Assembly: GCA_018711205.1 (NCBI GenBank)
Contig: DVIO01000127.1
Coordinates: forward strand, 1 to 46,633
Length of the DNA stretch: 46,633 nt
From: Candidatus Avamphibacillus intestinigallinarum
GTDB lineage: Bacteria; Bacillota; Bacilli; Bacillales; Amphibacillaceae
Reading direction: 5' to 3'
The translations under genes were made by a program, and so were the position numbers. Each line of letters starts with the position of its first letter. The first letter of the stretch is position 1. Of this stretch, positions 10,899 to 19,629 are shown one piece after another. The notes beneath the pieces are model-generated. The model made no database searches and had not been told where the DNA came from. It saw only the letters and a program-made list of their open reading frames with translations.

Positions 10899-12434
10899 AT
10901 GGATTCACGTTCACAGTGGGGAACGAGAGCTGGCTTTATTATGGCAGCAGTTGGTTCTGCAATTGGTTTAGGTAATATTTGGAGATTCCCGGCGGTTGCT
11001 TATGAAAATGGGGGAGGCGCCTTCTTCATACCGTATTTATTCGCACTACTTACTGCAGGTATTCCGATTTTGATTATGGAATTTACGATGGGTCATAAAT
11101 ACAGGGGTTCTTCGCCTTTAACTTTCAGAAAAATCAATAAAAGGGCGGAATTTGTTGGTTGGTGGGGCGTTTTCGTATCCTTTGTCATCTCGACCTATTA
11201 TTCTGTTATTATTGCCTGGGCAATATCGTACTCATACTTCTCATTAAAATTAAGCTGGGGTAAAGACCCAAATAGTTTTCTAGGAAATGATTATTTACAA
11301 AATACTGTCGACCCAGGTGCTGTTGGATCGTTTGTTCCAGGTGTTTTAGTGCCGCTCATTATTGTATGGGTTATTGTATTAGGAATCTTATCTAAAGGTG
11401 TCAAAAAAGGGATTGAAGCGGCGAATAGAATTTTTATACCATTACTTGTTTTTGCATTCCTCTTAATTGTTATTCGCGCAGTTACATTACCTGGCGCTTT
11501 AGATGGTTTACAAGCCTTCTTCCAACCAGATTTTTCACAAATTATGAAACCTTCTGTATGGGTTGAAGCATATGGTCAAATCTTCTTTAGTATGTCGATT
11601 GCATTTGCTATTATGATTACGTATTCTAGTTATTTACCACGTAAAGCTGATATTACCAACAACGCATTTATCACTGGTTTTGGTAACTCTAGTTTTGAAT
11701 TATTAGCGGGTATTGGTGTGTTTTCGGTGTTAGGCTTTATGTCAGCACAACAAGGTATACCCATTGATGAGGTTGTAACAGATGGGGTTGGGCTTGCATT
11801 TGTTGTTTTCCCGGAAATTATTAACCAGTTCCCAGCGTTTAATCAAGCCTTTGGTTTCCTATTTTTCTTCTCGCTATTTTTAGCGGGTCTTACATCTTTA
11901 ATGTCGATTACAGAGACATATGTCGCGGCAGTTTCTGATAAATTTAATGTGTCAAGAAAGAAAGCTGTGCTGTTTGGTGGCGGTCTTTCAGCAGTGGTTT
12001 CATTAATTTATGCCACACAAGGTGGATTATCGTTCCTAGACAACGTTGACTACTTTATTAACCAATTCGGTGTAGCTGTTTTAGGTCTCGTTGAAGTTGT
12101 CTTAATTGCTTGGGTCTTTAGAAAACTTGGCGAATATAAAAGACATGCGAACGCGATATCTGATATTCAATTAGGTAGCTGGTGGACGATTTGCTTAACA
12201 ACGATTACACCGATTGTTCTTGGCTTCCAAATGGTGCGTCTATTCCAACAAAACTTAGGTAAAACATTTGACACAGATACCGGAAACTATTCGGGTTACT
12301 CGGATATGTTTATCTTCTATGGTGGTTGGCTCGTTGCCATCACAGTAGTCATTGTAGCGATTATCTTCTCACTAATGAAATGGAGATCGAATCAAAATGA
12401 TACATTCGAAAGCACAGAGGGGGAAAACAACTGA
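10899..12434 (+). CDS. metP: NSS-family Na+-dependent symporter, probably methionine/alanine (MetP-like)
   Basis: 511-residue sodium:neurotransmitter symporter family protein with about 11-12 membrane helices. The N-terminal signature WGTRAGFIMAAVGSAIGLGN (residues 4-23) and IWRFPAVAYENGGGAFFIPY immediately after carry the Na+ and substrate site of this LeuT-fold family. The start at 10899 has GAAAGGGTG 7 bases upstream; an ATG at 10881 in the same frame has no such site. It is followed, with a one-base overlap, by a 38-codon gene of the MetS type, which is why I favour a methionine/alanine importer like MetPS of Corynebacterium glutamicum. Substrate is inferred from this pairing only. Confidence 0.88.
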   Translation: MDSRSQWGTRAGFIMAAVGSAIGLGNIWRFPAVAYENGGGAFFIPYLFALLTAGIPILIMEFTMGHKYRGSSPLTFRKINKRAEFVGWWGVFVSFVISTYYSVIIAWAISYSYFSLKLSWGKDPNSFLGNDYLQNTVDPGAVGSFVPGVLVPLIIVWVIVLGILSKGVKKGIEAANRIFIPLLVFAFLLIVIRAVTLPGALDGLQAFFQPDFSQIMKPSVWVEAYGQIFFSMSIAFAIMITYSSYLPRKADITNNAFITGFGNSSFELLAGIGVFSVLGFMSAQQGIPIDEVVTDGVGLAFVVFPEIINQFPAFNQAFGFLFFFSLFLAGLTSLMSITETYVAAVSDKFNVSRKKAVLFGGGLSAVVSLIYATQGGLSFLDNVDYFINQFGVAVLGLVEVVLIAWVFRKLGEYKRHANAISDIQLGSWWTICLTTITPIVLGFQMVRLFQQNLGKTFDTDTGNYSGYSDMFIFYGGWLVAITVVIVAIIFSLMKWRSNQNDTFESTEGENN

Positions 12435-12550
12435 TGAGTACTAGTTCGATTGTCGTCATGATTATTGGAATCGTTATTATATGGGGAGGACTTGGCGCTA
12501 GTATTTTAAATGCCTATCTTTCATCTAAAAAACATAAAGACACTATGTAA
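12434..12550 (+). CDS. metS: MetS-type small subunit of the NSS transporter
   Basis: 38 codons from ATG 12434 to TAA 12550. The protein begins MSTSSIVVMIIGIVIIWGGL, has one membrane helix (about 5-23), then a short basic tail ending SSKKHKDTM. This matches the small methionine/alanine importer subunit family in length, single helix and the GIVIIWGGLGAS pattern. Its ATG shares a base with the metP stop codon, and AGAGGGGGAAAAC upstream supplies a binding site, so the two are coupled. In C. glutamicum the small subunit is needed for transport. Too short for most gene callers. Confidence 0.85.
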   Translation: MSTSSIVVMIIGIVIIWGGLGASILNAYLSSKKHKDTM

Positions 12551-12556
12551 TATAGA

Positions 12557-12598
12557 CCAAGAACTGCTTACAATGAAGCGGTTCTTGGCTTTTTTATT
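12557..12598 (+). terminator. Terminator of metPS
   Basis: CCAAGAACTGCTT (12557-12569) pairs with AAGCGGTTCTTGG (12576-12588), 13 bp with one T-G pair, followed by CTTTTTTATT. The tail touches the stop codon of the convergent lytH gene. Confidence 0.88.
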
Positions 12599-13568
12599 AA
12601 GCTTCCCATTTCTTTAAATACGGAAACGGGTCAAAGGACCATTCTTGTTGTCCGTTATCACGATACATGCCGTAATGTAAATGAGGTGGGAATTTACCAG
12701 ATGTTCCAGGAGGGCCATATCCAGTAGAACCGACAGAGCCTAATACATCTCCAGGTTTAACGATATCGCCAACTTTTATACCCTTTGTATAGCCATTTAA
12801 ATGGGCATAATAATGATAAACATTTTGATGATCACGAATGCCGATACGCCATCCTCCATACATATTCCAGCCTTTTAACTCAACAACGCCATAGGTAGTC
12901 GAACGTACAGGAACACCATAATTTGCAAAAATATCAGTTCCCTCATGAATCCTTCTACCTCCAAAACCACGTGAATCTCCCCATGTGTTTTTGTAACTGT
13001 AATTGTGAGTTTGCTCAACAGGAAAAGCGCGTTCAGATAAATCAATCGTGTTAAACTTTTGATACATATGCGCGATATTCATGATTGTTTGTACGGTGAG
13101 GTCTCTTTGATAATAAGACCAAAGTGCAATTTTGAAATCATCCTCTGAATGCCCTTGTTCTAAGAGCAATTGAGCCATCGTATATAAGATATCTTCAGGA
13201 TTTTTTGGATCCGCTTGTTGGTCTGCATTTCCGGTTTTACCAATCCCATTAAACAGTTGAATCGCATCGACATGTTGATTATTAAATATATTACCTATTC
13301 CAAACCATGTCTCATGTGGGATGTCTATAGCTATTAATTGTTCTGTTGGCGTTTTTTCTTGTATGTTGCGTTCATATTGATCAATTGCTGCTATATAATA
13401 CCAGGGCACTTGTGTAATGGTTTCTATTTTTTCGTATAAAGCCATCCGTTCAGCATGTTGTTTATCAGATGACGTTTGGGCGTTGGCTGTGTTTGGGAGG
13501 ATACAGATCACAATAGTATTTATGATGAGTATAGTCGCTATAACATATGATTTTAAATGCATATACAA
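12597..13568 (-). CDS. lytH: LytH-like sporulation M23 endopeptidase
   Basis: 323-residue exported peptidoglycan hydrolase. N-terminal hydrophobic signal (about 5-30, ending TANA), a middle region (35-185) typical of LytH, and an M23/LytM domain (190-323). The zinc-site residues are present: H208 and D212 (HEGTD) and H298 of HLH; H256 and H296 complete the active site. In B. subtilis LytH is an L-alanoyl-D-glutamate endopeptidase that trims spore cortex peptides. The frame opens with TTG at 13568, 7 bases after AGAAGAG; an ATG two codons later (13562) is the alternative. It follows yutC directly, so both are probably co-transcribed. Confidence 0.9.
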   Translation of the reverse strand: MYMHLKSYVIATILIINTIVICILPNTANAQTSSDKQHAERMALYEKIETITQVPWYYIAAIDQYERNIQEKTPTEQLIAIDIPHETWFGIGNIFNNQHVDAIQLFNGIGKTGNADQQADPKNPEDILYTMAQLLLEQGHSEDDFKIALWSYYQRDLTVQTIMNIAHMYQKFNTIDLSERAFPVEQTHNYSYKNTWGDSRGFGGRRIHEGTDIFANYGVPVRSTTYGVVELKGWNMYGGWRIGIRDHQNVYHYYAHLNGYTKGIKVGDIVKPGDVLGSVGSTGYGPPGTSGKFPPHLHYGMYRDNGQQEWSFDPFPYLKKWEA

Positions 13569-14144
13569 TTAAATCTCTTCTTTCTCGGGTTCTTTCGTTT
13601 TTGTCATGTTATCGATGATTTTTTCAATCGTGTGATCTGTATCATTACTTGGTGTTTCTCGATGTAAACTATGAATGTCATCCATATGAATTGGGTTAGC
13701 TGACACATATACATCATAAAAACCAGGGACAATGGATTCAGCTGTTTTAGTCGCAATCTTTTTAAGCTTTTCTGAATCCTTGTTTTCTTCACCAGCATCA
13801 TAAGCAATTAAGACATGTTGATCTGTTACTAAGGTAGCTGCTTCTTTATACGGTTTTTGTTGCATCAAAATTTTAGTAATGGTATCTGCCATCTGTTCTC
13901 TATTTAATTGTGGGGTTTTCTTTTCGTCGTCATCCATCACATCAAGATCCTCTTCTGAATAGCGGACAAACCCTAATTGATGCTCTAATTCTTCATCTTG
14001 CTCCGGTTTTTCTCTTGTGGGTTCGAAGTAATTTGTATTTTCTTCATTAGGATTTGTGTTAAGTTGCTTTTCGTTTGTACATGCGCTTGCTATAATAAGA
14101 AGAGTAAGAATCATGATATAATGACTGATTCGTATATATTTCAT
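13569..14144 (-). CDS. yutC: YutC, YhcN/YlaJ-family sporulation lipoprotein
   Basis: 191-residue lipoprotein: signal peptide with lipobox IASAC (modified cysteine C22), then an acidic linker and a YhcN/YlaJ-type domain (about 80-160) with VTDQHVLIAYDAG and FYDVYVSANP. The family is linked to spores in Bacillus; its biochemical role is unknown. AGGAG lies 9 bases before the ATG. It is immediately upstream of lytH on the same strand, as in B. subtilis. The tail (160-191) is highly charged. Confidence 0.85.
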   Translation of the reverse strand: MKYIRISHYIMILTLLIIASACTNEKQLNTNPNEENTNYFEPTREKPEQDEELEHQLGFVRYSEEDLDVMDDDEKKTPQLNREQMADTITKILMQQKPYKEAATLVTDQHVLIAYDAGEENKDSEKLKKIATKTAESIVPGFYDVYVSANPIHMDDIHSLHRETPSNDTDHTIEKIIDNMTKTKEPEKEEI

Positions 14145-14256
14145 TAATTGATACTCCTAACTTTAGTGTGGTATGTTTAGTTTGTTTATATTTTCGAATT
14201 TCATACATAATGAAATGCAGAAGAGATGAATTGGATCGGGGAAACGAGGGATTGAG

Positions 14257-14532
14257 ATGGTTGAATGTAATGGAGTCACTTATGAGATAATTGAGGATGT
14301 TCGTAATGGCTTTGATCAGGAAGTGTTTGAGGAACGCTATTCGGAAATATTAAAAAAGTATGATTATGTAGTCGGAGATTGGGGATACGATCAGTTACGT
14401 TTAAAAGGATTTTATGAAGATCATCACTCAAAAGCCAATTTTGATATGAAAATCAGTACATTAGATGATTATATATATGAATATTGTAATTTTGGTTGTG
14501 CGTATTTTGTGTTAAGAAGAGTCGAATCATAA
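14257..14532 (+). CDS. yutD: YutD, DUF1027 family protein
   Basis: 91-residue cytoplasmic protein of the YutD family, function unknown. The family core YDYVVGDWGYDQLRLKGFY (about 35-53) and the ending DYIYEYCNFGCAYFVLRR (71-88) with a CxxxC pair are clear. Start at 14257 follows CGAGGGATTGAG. It begins a tightly packed yutD-yutE-yutF run (gaps of 12 and 9 bases), as in other Bacillaceae. Confidence 0.85.
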   Translation: MVECNGVTYEIIEDVRNGFDQEVFEERYSEILKKYDYVVGDWGYDQLRLKGFYEDHHSKANFDMKISTLDDYIYEYCNFGCAYFVLRRVES

Positions 14533-14544
14533 GGGAGGCGTTTT

Positions 14545-14988
14545 ATGTATTTCGTTGATGTAGGAGAAATTGAAAAGCGACTCACTTATATGGATCAATT
14601 GATTGCACAATTTAAGAATGAACCAAAGGAGCAAACAACGACATATCGTTTGGCAAGTGAACGTTATGTAGATGTTGTGGTTGAAGTTATTCTGGATGTT
14701 GGGCACCAAGTGATTGACGGGTTTTTAATGCGCGACGCAGGGAGTTATGAAGACATCATTACGATTTTATTGGAAGAGGATGTTATTTCAGAAAGAAACG
14801 CAGTCGTGTATAAAGATTTTATCCGACTCCGTAAAAAAGTGAGAAAATCATACACTAGTATTGAACGAGCGGAAATTGAACAGATGATACATGACAATCA
14901 GGATGCCATTACAAGTTATACAAACGACATTCGCAACTATATTAAAAATCATGATGGAGTTGCCCATATATTCCATCAAGACATATGA
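14545..14988 (+). CDS. yutE: YutE, HepT-like (DUF86) protein
   Basis: 147-residue all-helical protein of the DUF86/HepT-like family. HepT toxins are ribonucleases with an R-x4-H-x-Y motif; here the equivalent reads RKKVRKSY (near residue 95), with lysine at the histidine position, so nuclease activity of that kind is not expected. No MntA-type nucleotidyltransferase partner lies beside it; the neighbours are yutD and yutF. GGGAGGCG precedes the ATG. Role unknown. Confidence 0.8.
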   Translation: MYFVDVGEIEKRLTYMDQLIAQFKNEPKEQTTTYRLASERYVDVVVEVILDVGHQVIDGFLMRDAGSYEDIITILLEEDVISERNAVVYKDFIRLRKKVRKSYTSIERAEIEQMIHDNQDAITSYTNDIRNYIKNHDGVAHIFHQDI

Positions 14989-14997
14989 GGTGAAAGC

Positions 14998-15771
14998 ATG
15001 AAAACATATGAAGGATATTTAATTGATTTAGATGGTACAATGTATCGCGGAGATAGTGAGGTTAAAGGGGCAGCAGAGTTTATCCATCGTCTACAAGAGC
15101 ATGCTATACCGTATTTGTTTGTTACGAATAATGCTTCACTTACACCAGATGAGATTGTTGAAAAATTACATGGCTTTCAAATTCCTGCACGGAAAAAAGA
15201 TGTGTTTACATCAGCATTAGCAACGGCATCATATATTAAGCGAAAAGAAGAAACTGCGAAATGTTTTGTCATTGGTGAAAATGGCTTACAGGAAGCGATT
15301 AAAGATGCAAATCTGCCGATTGTTCAAGAAGATGCTGACTATGTTGTTATTGGTCTTGATCGCGAAATGACTTATCAACAAATGGCAGAGGCAGGCTTAC
15401 AAATTCAATCTGGTGCAGAACTCATTTCGACAAATCAGGATAAAGCAATACCGAAAACACGCGGATTGTATCCAGGAAATGGGGCACTTACAGCTATCCT
15501 TACGACTACAACGGGTGTAGAAGCCACATTTGTTGGTAAGCCAAACAAGATTATTATGAATGAAGCAATTAAGCGATTAGGCGTGGAAAAAGATAAGGTT
15601 ATGATGATCGGCGACAATTATGAAACCGATATCCAAGCAGGTATGCAAGCGGATTTAGATACATTAATGGTTTTAACTGGGGTAACAAAATACGAAGATA
15701 TTAAAACATTCTCAGAAAAACCTACATATTATGTGAATGATTTAACTGAATGGTTACAGCATCTTACATAA
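14998..15771 (+). CDS. yutF: YutF, HAD-superfamily (NagD-like) phosphatase
   Basis: 257-residue HAD subfamily IIA phosphatase. Motif I DLDGTMY (D10, D12), motif II VTNNAS (about 42-47), the lysine of motif III (GKPNKII, about 180-186) and motif IV MMIGDNYETDI (about 201-211) are intact, with a NagD-type cap between. Acts on small phosphorylated metabolites; the substrate is not evident. The stop codon lies inside the ascending arm of the following terminator. Confidence 0.88.
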   Translation: MKTYEGYLIDLDGTMYRGDSEVKGAAEFIHRLQEHAIPYLFVTNNASLTPDEIVEKLHGFQIPARKKDVFTSALATASYIKRKEETAKCFVIGENGLQEAIKDANLPIVQEDADYVVIGLDREMTYQQMAEAGLQIQSGAELISTNQDKAIPKTRGLYPGNGALTAILTTTTGVEATFVGKPNKIIMNEAIKRLGVEKDKVMMIGDNYETDIQAGMQADLDTLMVLTGVTKYEDIKTFSEKPTYYVNDLTEWLQHLT

Positions 15772-15815
15772 CCCTTTATGCGTGAGAAATCGCGCATAAA
15801 GGGTTATGTTTTTTA
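15767..15815 (+). terminator. Terminator of the yutDEF operon
   Basis: CATAACCCTTTATGCG (15767-15782) pairs perfectly with CGCATAAAGGGTTATG (15793-15808), followed by a run of T. The stem includes the yutF stop codon, and the T tract reaches the stop of convergent yutG. Confidence 0.92.
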
Positions 15816-16331
15816 ATCGTCTAATAGAATGTCATCGGCTTGTGAGTGAGCGAGACGACTAGAGGCTGCTGCAGCAATGGCTCCAACAATATCATCGAGG
15901 AATGTATGAACCACACCAGGTTTTGGCTCATTTAATTCTTTTAAAATGCCCGGTTTAATTTTGTCGATATAACCAAAGTTGGTAAATCCAATTGAGCCAT
16001 AAACATTTACGATAGAAAGCGCGACAACTTCATCAATACCATATAAACTTTCATCTGCTGCAATCGTTTCTTGCAAAGGAGAATCCAGTTGTTGTTTTTC
16101 AGCTAAAACATCCAACTGAATGCCAGTCATAATGGCATGCTGTACTTCTCTTTTTCCAAGTACTTTGTCGACATTAGAGATACATTCTTCCATCGTTAAA
16201 TTATCATGGTATTTTGCTTGTAAGTGATATACCAATTCAGCCATATCCTGCATCGTTACACCACGTTTATGTAACCATTCTCTCGCTTCAGTTTCTAGCT
16301 TACTTCGATGTGTATTTTGATTCGTATTCAT
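15813..16331 (-). CDS. yutG: YutG, PgpA-like phosphatase-family protein
   Basis: 172-residue protein of the YutG/PgpA family. The C-terminal half carries the family motif around DKIKPGILKELN and VHTFLDDIVGAIAAA. Unlike E. coli PgpA (phosphatidylglycerophosphatase A), I see no strong membrane helix apart from the final alanine-rich helix. Start at 16331 (MNTNQNTH) has AAGGTGG 5 bases upstream; a GTG three codons earlier is an alternative. Activity on phosphatidylglycerophosphate is family-based inference. Confidence 0.8.
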   Translation of the reverse strand: MNTNQNTHRSKLETEAREWLHKRGVTMQDMAELVYHLQAKYHDNLTMEECISNVDKVLGKREVQHAIMTGIQLDVLAEKQQLDSPLQETIAADESLYGIDEVVALSIVNVYGSIGFTNFGYIDKIKPGILKELNEPKPGVVHTFLDDIVGAIAAAASSRLAHSQADDILLDD

Positions 16332-16361
16332 ATGTTCCACCTTACTTTCTTATTTTCAATT

Positions 16362-16389
16362 AATGTTTTAGAGTCTCATCACATACAAT
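16362..16389 (+). promoter_or_regulatory. Possible sporulation (sigma-E/K type) promoter of yutH
   Basis: CATACAAT (16382-16389) fits the sigma-E -10 consensus CATACAnT, with AATGTT (16362-16367) 14 bp upstream as a partial match to the -35 ATATT-type box. Consistent with yutH being a spore coat gene, but the -35 match is modest. Confidence 0.42.
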
Positions 16390-16421
16390 GAAATATATTA
16401 TATTCCGATAGGAGGTATATC

Positions 16422-17345
16422 ATGCATGAACTGCTGCATGATGCTTACGGACTTCATATCAAAGATGAGGTCACACGATTTGGACGACATGGCTATACAG
16501 ATGGAGAGTCCCTTTACTTTATCATAAAGCTGGAGAAAAAAGAGGCGTGTTATATTGAACAATGTATGCTTGCCAGGTTTTTAAGAGAACAAGGTTGTCG
16601 CCAAATAGCTCTGCCCATTCAAAATCATCATCACTCATGGATAACCAACACTTCACATATGTATGTCATTGTCTTTAAATTACCCTACATGAATGTACTT
16701 GAACCTTCAATACCCTTTCAGCATTTAGCTACCTTTCACAAAATTTCTCAAACATTTCCTTTTGAACCACAATATATGAATGATTATGGATTTTGGTCTA
16801 CAATATGGCAGGATCAGGTTATAACGATGAAAAGGCAAGTAGAGAAAGCAATCGTATTAAACAACTCAACAGTACTTAACACCATAATAGACAATTTACC
16901 TGAGTTTATGCGTTTGTCTAAGCTTGCCATACAATTACTTACAGAAGCAGAAAACGAAAGTTATTTTAATAGGACAGATAAACCAGCTATTTGCTTTAAT
17001 CGATACGAGGGACAGCAACAAACGCCAATTATTTTACCAATTGAGCTCGTATATGATCATCCTGTTCGAGATATAGCTGAACGAATTCGCTATCACGTCT
17101 TACACGATTCGATACATAGAGATATTGAAGTGAAAGAGTGGCTAGAACGCTATCAAGCAGTGCAACCCTTATCAACTTTAGGCATGCGTATGTTATATGC
17201 TCGACTTTTGTATCCAAGTCATTTTTGGGAGATGTGTGATTGGATGATTGCAGCACCAAGAAGTAAGAAGTATGTCGAGGTTATAGAAAGATTGATTAAG
17301 CGTCACCGCTCTTATTTAAACAGAGTTAATGATATGTTTAAATAA
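16422..17345 (+). CDS. yutH: YutH, CotS-related spore coat pseudokinase
   Basis: 307-residue protein of the CotS/YutH spore coat family, related to aminoglycoside-phosphotransferase-like kinases. The C-terminal element VYDHPVRDIAERIRYH (about 210-225) resembles the family's D-x-D-x-P-x-x-D-L-A segment, but the catalytic HGDxxxxN loop is not recognisable: the expected place reads ICFNRYEGQ. Activity as a kinase is therefore doubtful. AGGAGG 7-8 bases before the ATG gives a strong start. A possible mother-cell promoter lies at 16362-16389. Confidence 0.82.
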   Translation: MHELLHDAYGLHIKDEVTRFGRHGYTDGESLYFIIKLEKKEACYIEQCMLARFLREQGCRQIALPIQNHHHSWITNTSHMYVIVFKLPYMNVLEPSIPFQHLATFHKISQTFPFEPQYMNDYGFWSTIWQDQVITMKRQVEKAIVLNNSTVLNTIIDNLPEFMRLSKLAIQLLTEAENESYFNRTDKPAICFNRYEGQQQTPIILPIELVYDHPVRDIAERIRYHVLHDSIHRDIEVKEWLERYQAVQPLSTLGMRMLYARLLYPSHFWEMCDWMIAAPRSKKYVEVIERLIKRHRSYLNRVNDMFK

Positions 17346-17378
17346 TTGACTTCAATCAATAGATTGGGATTGAATGTA

Positions 17379-17419
17379 AAAGAGGCGGGGCATAAAGATT
17401 TATCCCAGCCTCTTTATTT
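17379..17419. terminator. Bidirectional terminator between yutH and yutI
   Basis: AAAGAGGC (17379-17386) pairs with GCCTCTTT (17408-17415), with inner GGGG/CCC pairs; A's precede and T's follow the stem, so both convergent genes can use it. Confidence 0.82.
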
Positions 17420-17433
17420 ATAAAATAAGCATC

Positions 17434-17658
17434 TTAGAATACTTGTTCGATTTCTGACACGCCTGGAACCTCAGCCATTAATGCACGCTCAATTCCAGCT
17501 TTTAACGTAATTGCAGAACTTGGACAGTTTCCACAAGCGCCCATTAATTTCAGTAAGACAACACCATCGTCATCCACATCAATTAATTCAACGTCTCCAC
17601 CATCACGTAATAAAAAAGGACGTAGTTTACCTAACACTTCACGGACTTGTTCTTCCAT
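17434..17658 (-). CDS. yutI: YutI, Nfu-type Fe-S cluster carrier
   Basis: 74-residue NifU C-terminal (Nfu) domain protein. The cluster-binding CGNC motif is C42-x2-C45, followed by [12 protein letters not shown]. Such proteins carry a 4Fe-4S cluster between two subunits and hand it to apo-enzymes. AAAGGGGAAG precedes the ATG. Together with SufCDSUB and the A-type carrier at 18244 it completes the Fe-S transfer set in the window. Confidence 0.93.
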   Translation of the reverse strand: MEEQVREVLGKLRPFLLRDGGDVELIDVDDDGVVLLKLMGACGNCPSSAITLKAGIERALMAEVPGVSEIEQVF

Positions 17659-17749
17659 GATTTATCTTCCCCTTTCTTACCTCTATTATAAAATGAATTC
17701 TTTAAAAAATCTATTCATTATTATTTACTTTAAATTCAGATACTTTCAT

Positions 17750-17778
17750 TTTAACTTTTTACCCAATTGATGTAAAAT
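17750..17778 (+). promoter_or_regulatory. Promoter of yuzD
   Basis: TTTAAC (17750-17755) with 17-bp spacing, or TTAACT with 16, to TAAAAT (17773-17778), which is preceded by TG. About 70 bases upstream of the yuzD start. Confidence 0.5.
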
Positions 17779-17847
17779 GAAACTAACTACAAAATAAGAT
17801 TTAAATGTTCATAAAACATTAGCAACTACAAAAAGGGGGCTTTGGCT

Positions 17848-18177
17848 ATGGCTAAAGATATTACAATTACGGTTTACGGTGCTGATCAAATTTGTGCAAG
17901 TTGTGTTGGTGCACCTGGTTCTAAAGATACTTATGAATGGTTACAAGCTGCTATTGGAAGAAAATATGTAGCAGATGATTTAAAATATACGTATATTGAT
18001 ATTACTCATAAACAAGATGATCCTGCACATCAAGCTTTTGTAGATAGAATTTATGAAGAGGACTTATTTTATCCGATTGTCTTTGTAAATGATGAAATGG
18101 TTGGAGAAGGTATTCCAAAACTGAAAACAATTTATCAAGAGTTAGATAAAAGAGGTATAGAACTTCAAGAAGCCTAA
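17848..18177 (+). CDS. yuzD: YuzD, DUF1462 thioredoxin-like protein
   Basis: 109-residue cytoplasmic protein of the YuzD family with a thioredoxin-like look: beta strand ITITVYGA, then CASC (C16-C19), and later FYPIVFVNDEMVGEG (about 74-88), which resembles the cis-proline region. Start at 17848 because AAAGGGGGC ends 7 bases before it; a TTG at 17842 would be too close. It is encoded between yutI and yutM, two Fe-S carrier genes, which suggests but does not prove a redox role near Fe-S handling. Confidence 0.82.
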   Translation: MAKDITITVYGADQICASCVGAPGSKDTYEWLQAAIGRKYVADDLKYTYIDITHKQDDPAHQAFVDRIYEEDLFYPIVFVNDEMVGEGIPKLKTIYQELDKRGIELQEA

Positions 18178-18243
18178 GTCTAAAAAGATTAATCAACTAT
18201 ATTTTTGGGCATATATGTATAAAAGGACAAGGAGGACGTATAA

Positions 18244-18600
18244 ATGAAAATTGAAATTTCAGATGATGCAAGAGAACAAATTAAAGAAATGATGGCTGAT
18301 GAAACGGATGACGTTCGCCTTAGATTTGGCATTAAAGGTGGGGGTTGTAGCGGTTTATCTTATTCATTAGGATTTGAATATGAGATTAATGAAGAATTAG
18401 ATGAAACGGCTGAAATTAATGAGATTCCTGTCGTGATGGCAAAAATGGATATGCCAATCGTTGAAAATACAGTCATTGATTTTAAACAAAATATGATGGG
18501 CGGCGGATTTGTGATTGATAATCCTAATGCTATCGTTTCCTGTGGTTGTGGCTCTTCATTTAGAACGAAGACAAATGCTGGAGCACCAGGAGATTGCTAA
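18244..18600 (+). CDS. yutM: YutM, A-type Fe-S carrier (HesB/ErpA family)
   Basis: 118-residue HesB/IscA-type protein. The three cluster cysteines are C35 (GGGCSGLSY) and C100/C102 (SCGCGSSF). It should accept clusters from SufBCD and pass them on. AAGGAGG 9 bases before the ATG gives a strong start. A fourth cysteine ends the protein (GDC), which is outside the usual set. Confidence 0.92.
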   Translation: MKIEISDDAREQIKEMMADETDDVRLRFGIKGGGCSGLSYSLGFEYEINEELDETAEINEIPVVMAKMDMPIVENTVIDFKQNMMGGGFVIDNPNAIVSCGCGSSFRTKTNAGAPGDC

Positions 18601-18601
18601 T

Positions 18602-18639
18602 ACAAATGGGACCTATTCAAAAGAATAGGTCCCATTTGT
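18602..18639. terminator. Hairpin between convergent yutM and yumC
   Basis: ACAAATGGGACCTATTC (18602-18618) pairs perfectly with GAATAGGTCCCATTTGT (18623-18639) over a 4-base loop. The stem is excellent, but the tails are only moderately T-rich on either strand. Confidence 0.75.
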
Positions 18640-18642
18640 TCA

Positions 18643-19629
18643 TTAATCAAACATAGCAGTTGAATGCTTAGGTTGTAAACGAGCTTTTGGATCGATGTAG
18701 TGTTTAGCATTACTAACGGCTGTAGGTCCCTCACCGAAGCCAGTGACAATCAATTTGATTTTGCCATCATATGTTGTAATGTCACCTGCAGCATAAATAC
18801 CAGGAATATTTGTTTCCATTTTACTATTAACGACGATACTATTACGTTCAATTTCAAGGCCCCAATCCTTAATTGGACCGAGAGCAGAAATGAAGCCGTA
18901 GTTACAAATAACAGAATCGACATCAAGTTCTATGATGCGATCACCTTTTACTTCTTCAAGTACAACTTTTTCGATTTTGTCTTGTCCGATCATTTCTTTA
19001 GGTACAAATGGTGTCATCACATGTACATTTGAATCGTTGAGTTCTTGAACAGAGCTTTCGTGAGCGCGGAATGTATCACGACGATGTACTAGAGTTACCT
19101 TTTTAGCAATCTTCTCGAGCATCAATGCCCAATCCACTGCAGAATCTCCACCACCAAGAAGGAGTACTTCTTGATCTTTAAATTGTTCCATATCATTTAC
19201 GAAATAATGAAGATTAACCCCTTCAAATTGATCACAAGCATCTAGATTTAAACGTCTCGGGGCGAATGCACCATTTCCAGCTGTAATGATAATTGTTTTC
19301 GTGTAGTGTGTTTCTTCATTTGTTGTCAGTTTGAACGTACCATCTTCTAGACGTTCTAACGTTTCAACAGATTGGCCAAGTACAATCGTAGGATCGAACA
19401 TTTTTGCTTGTTCTTCTAATTGATCGACTAAATCCTGAGCACGTACTTTAGGAAAACCTGCAACATCATATATATACTTCTCTGGATATAGGGCAGTTAA
19501 TTGGCCACCTGTGTGAGGCAGGCTTTCGATTATTTTGACACTAGCTTGTCTCATACCACCATAAAAAGCTGTAAATAAACCAGTAGGTCCAGCTCCAATA
19601 ATTGTTATATCATAAACTTCTTCTGACAT
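18643..19629 (-). CDS. yumC: YumC, ferredoxin/flavodoxin-NADP+ reductase type 2
   Basis: 328-residue thioredoxin-reductase-like flavoprotein without the redox CxxC pair, which identifies it as the YumC-type FNR rather than TrxB. FAD site GAGPTG (12-17), NADP site GGGDSA (about 159-164), and C-terminal GDITTYDGK (about 286-294) are present. It moves electrons between NADPH and ferredoxin or flavodoxin and is essential in B. subtilis. GGAGG lies 9 bases before the ATG. Low-potential electrons may also support the Fe-S machinery; that is inference. Confidence 0.93.
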   Translation of the reverse strand: MSEEVYDITIIGAGPTGLFTAFYGGMRQASVKIIESLPHTGGQLTALYPEKYIYDVAGFPKVRAQDLVDQLEEQAKMFDPTIVLGQSVETLERLEDGTFKLTTNEETHYTKTIIITAGNGAFAPRRLNLDACDQFEGVNLHYFVNDMEQFKDQEVLLLGGGDSAVDWALMLEKIAKKVTLVHRRDTFRAHESSVQELNDSNVHVMTPFVPKEMIGQDKIEKVVLEEVKGDRIIELDVDSVICNYGFISALGPIKDWGLEIERNSIVVNSKMETNIPGIYAAGDITTYDGKIKLIVTGFGEGPTAVSNAKHYIDPKARLQPKHSTAMFD

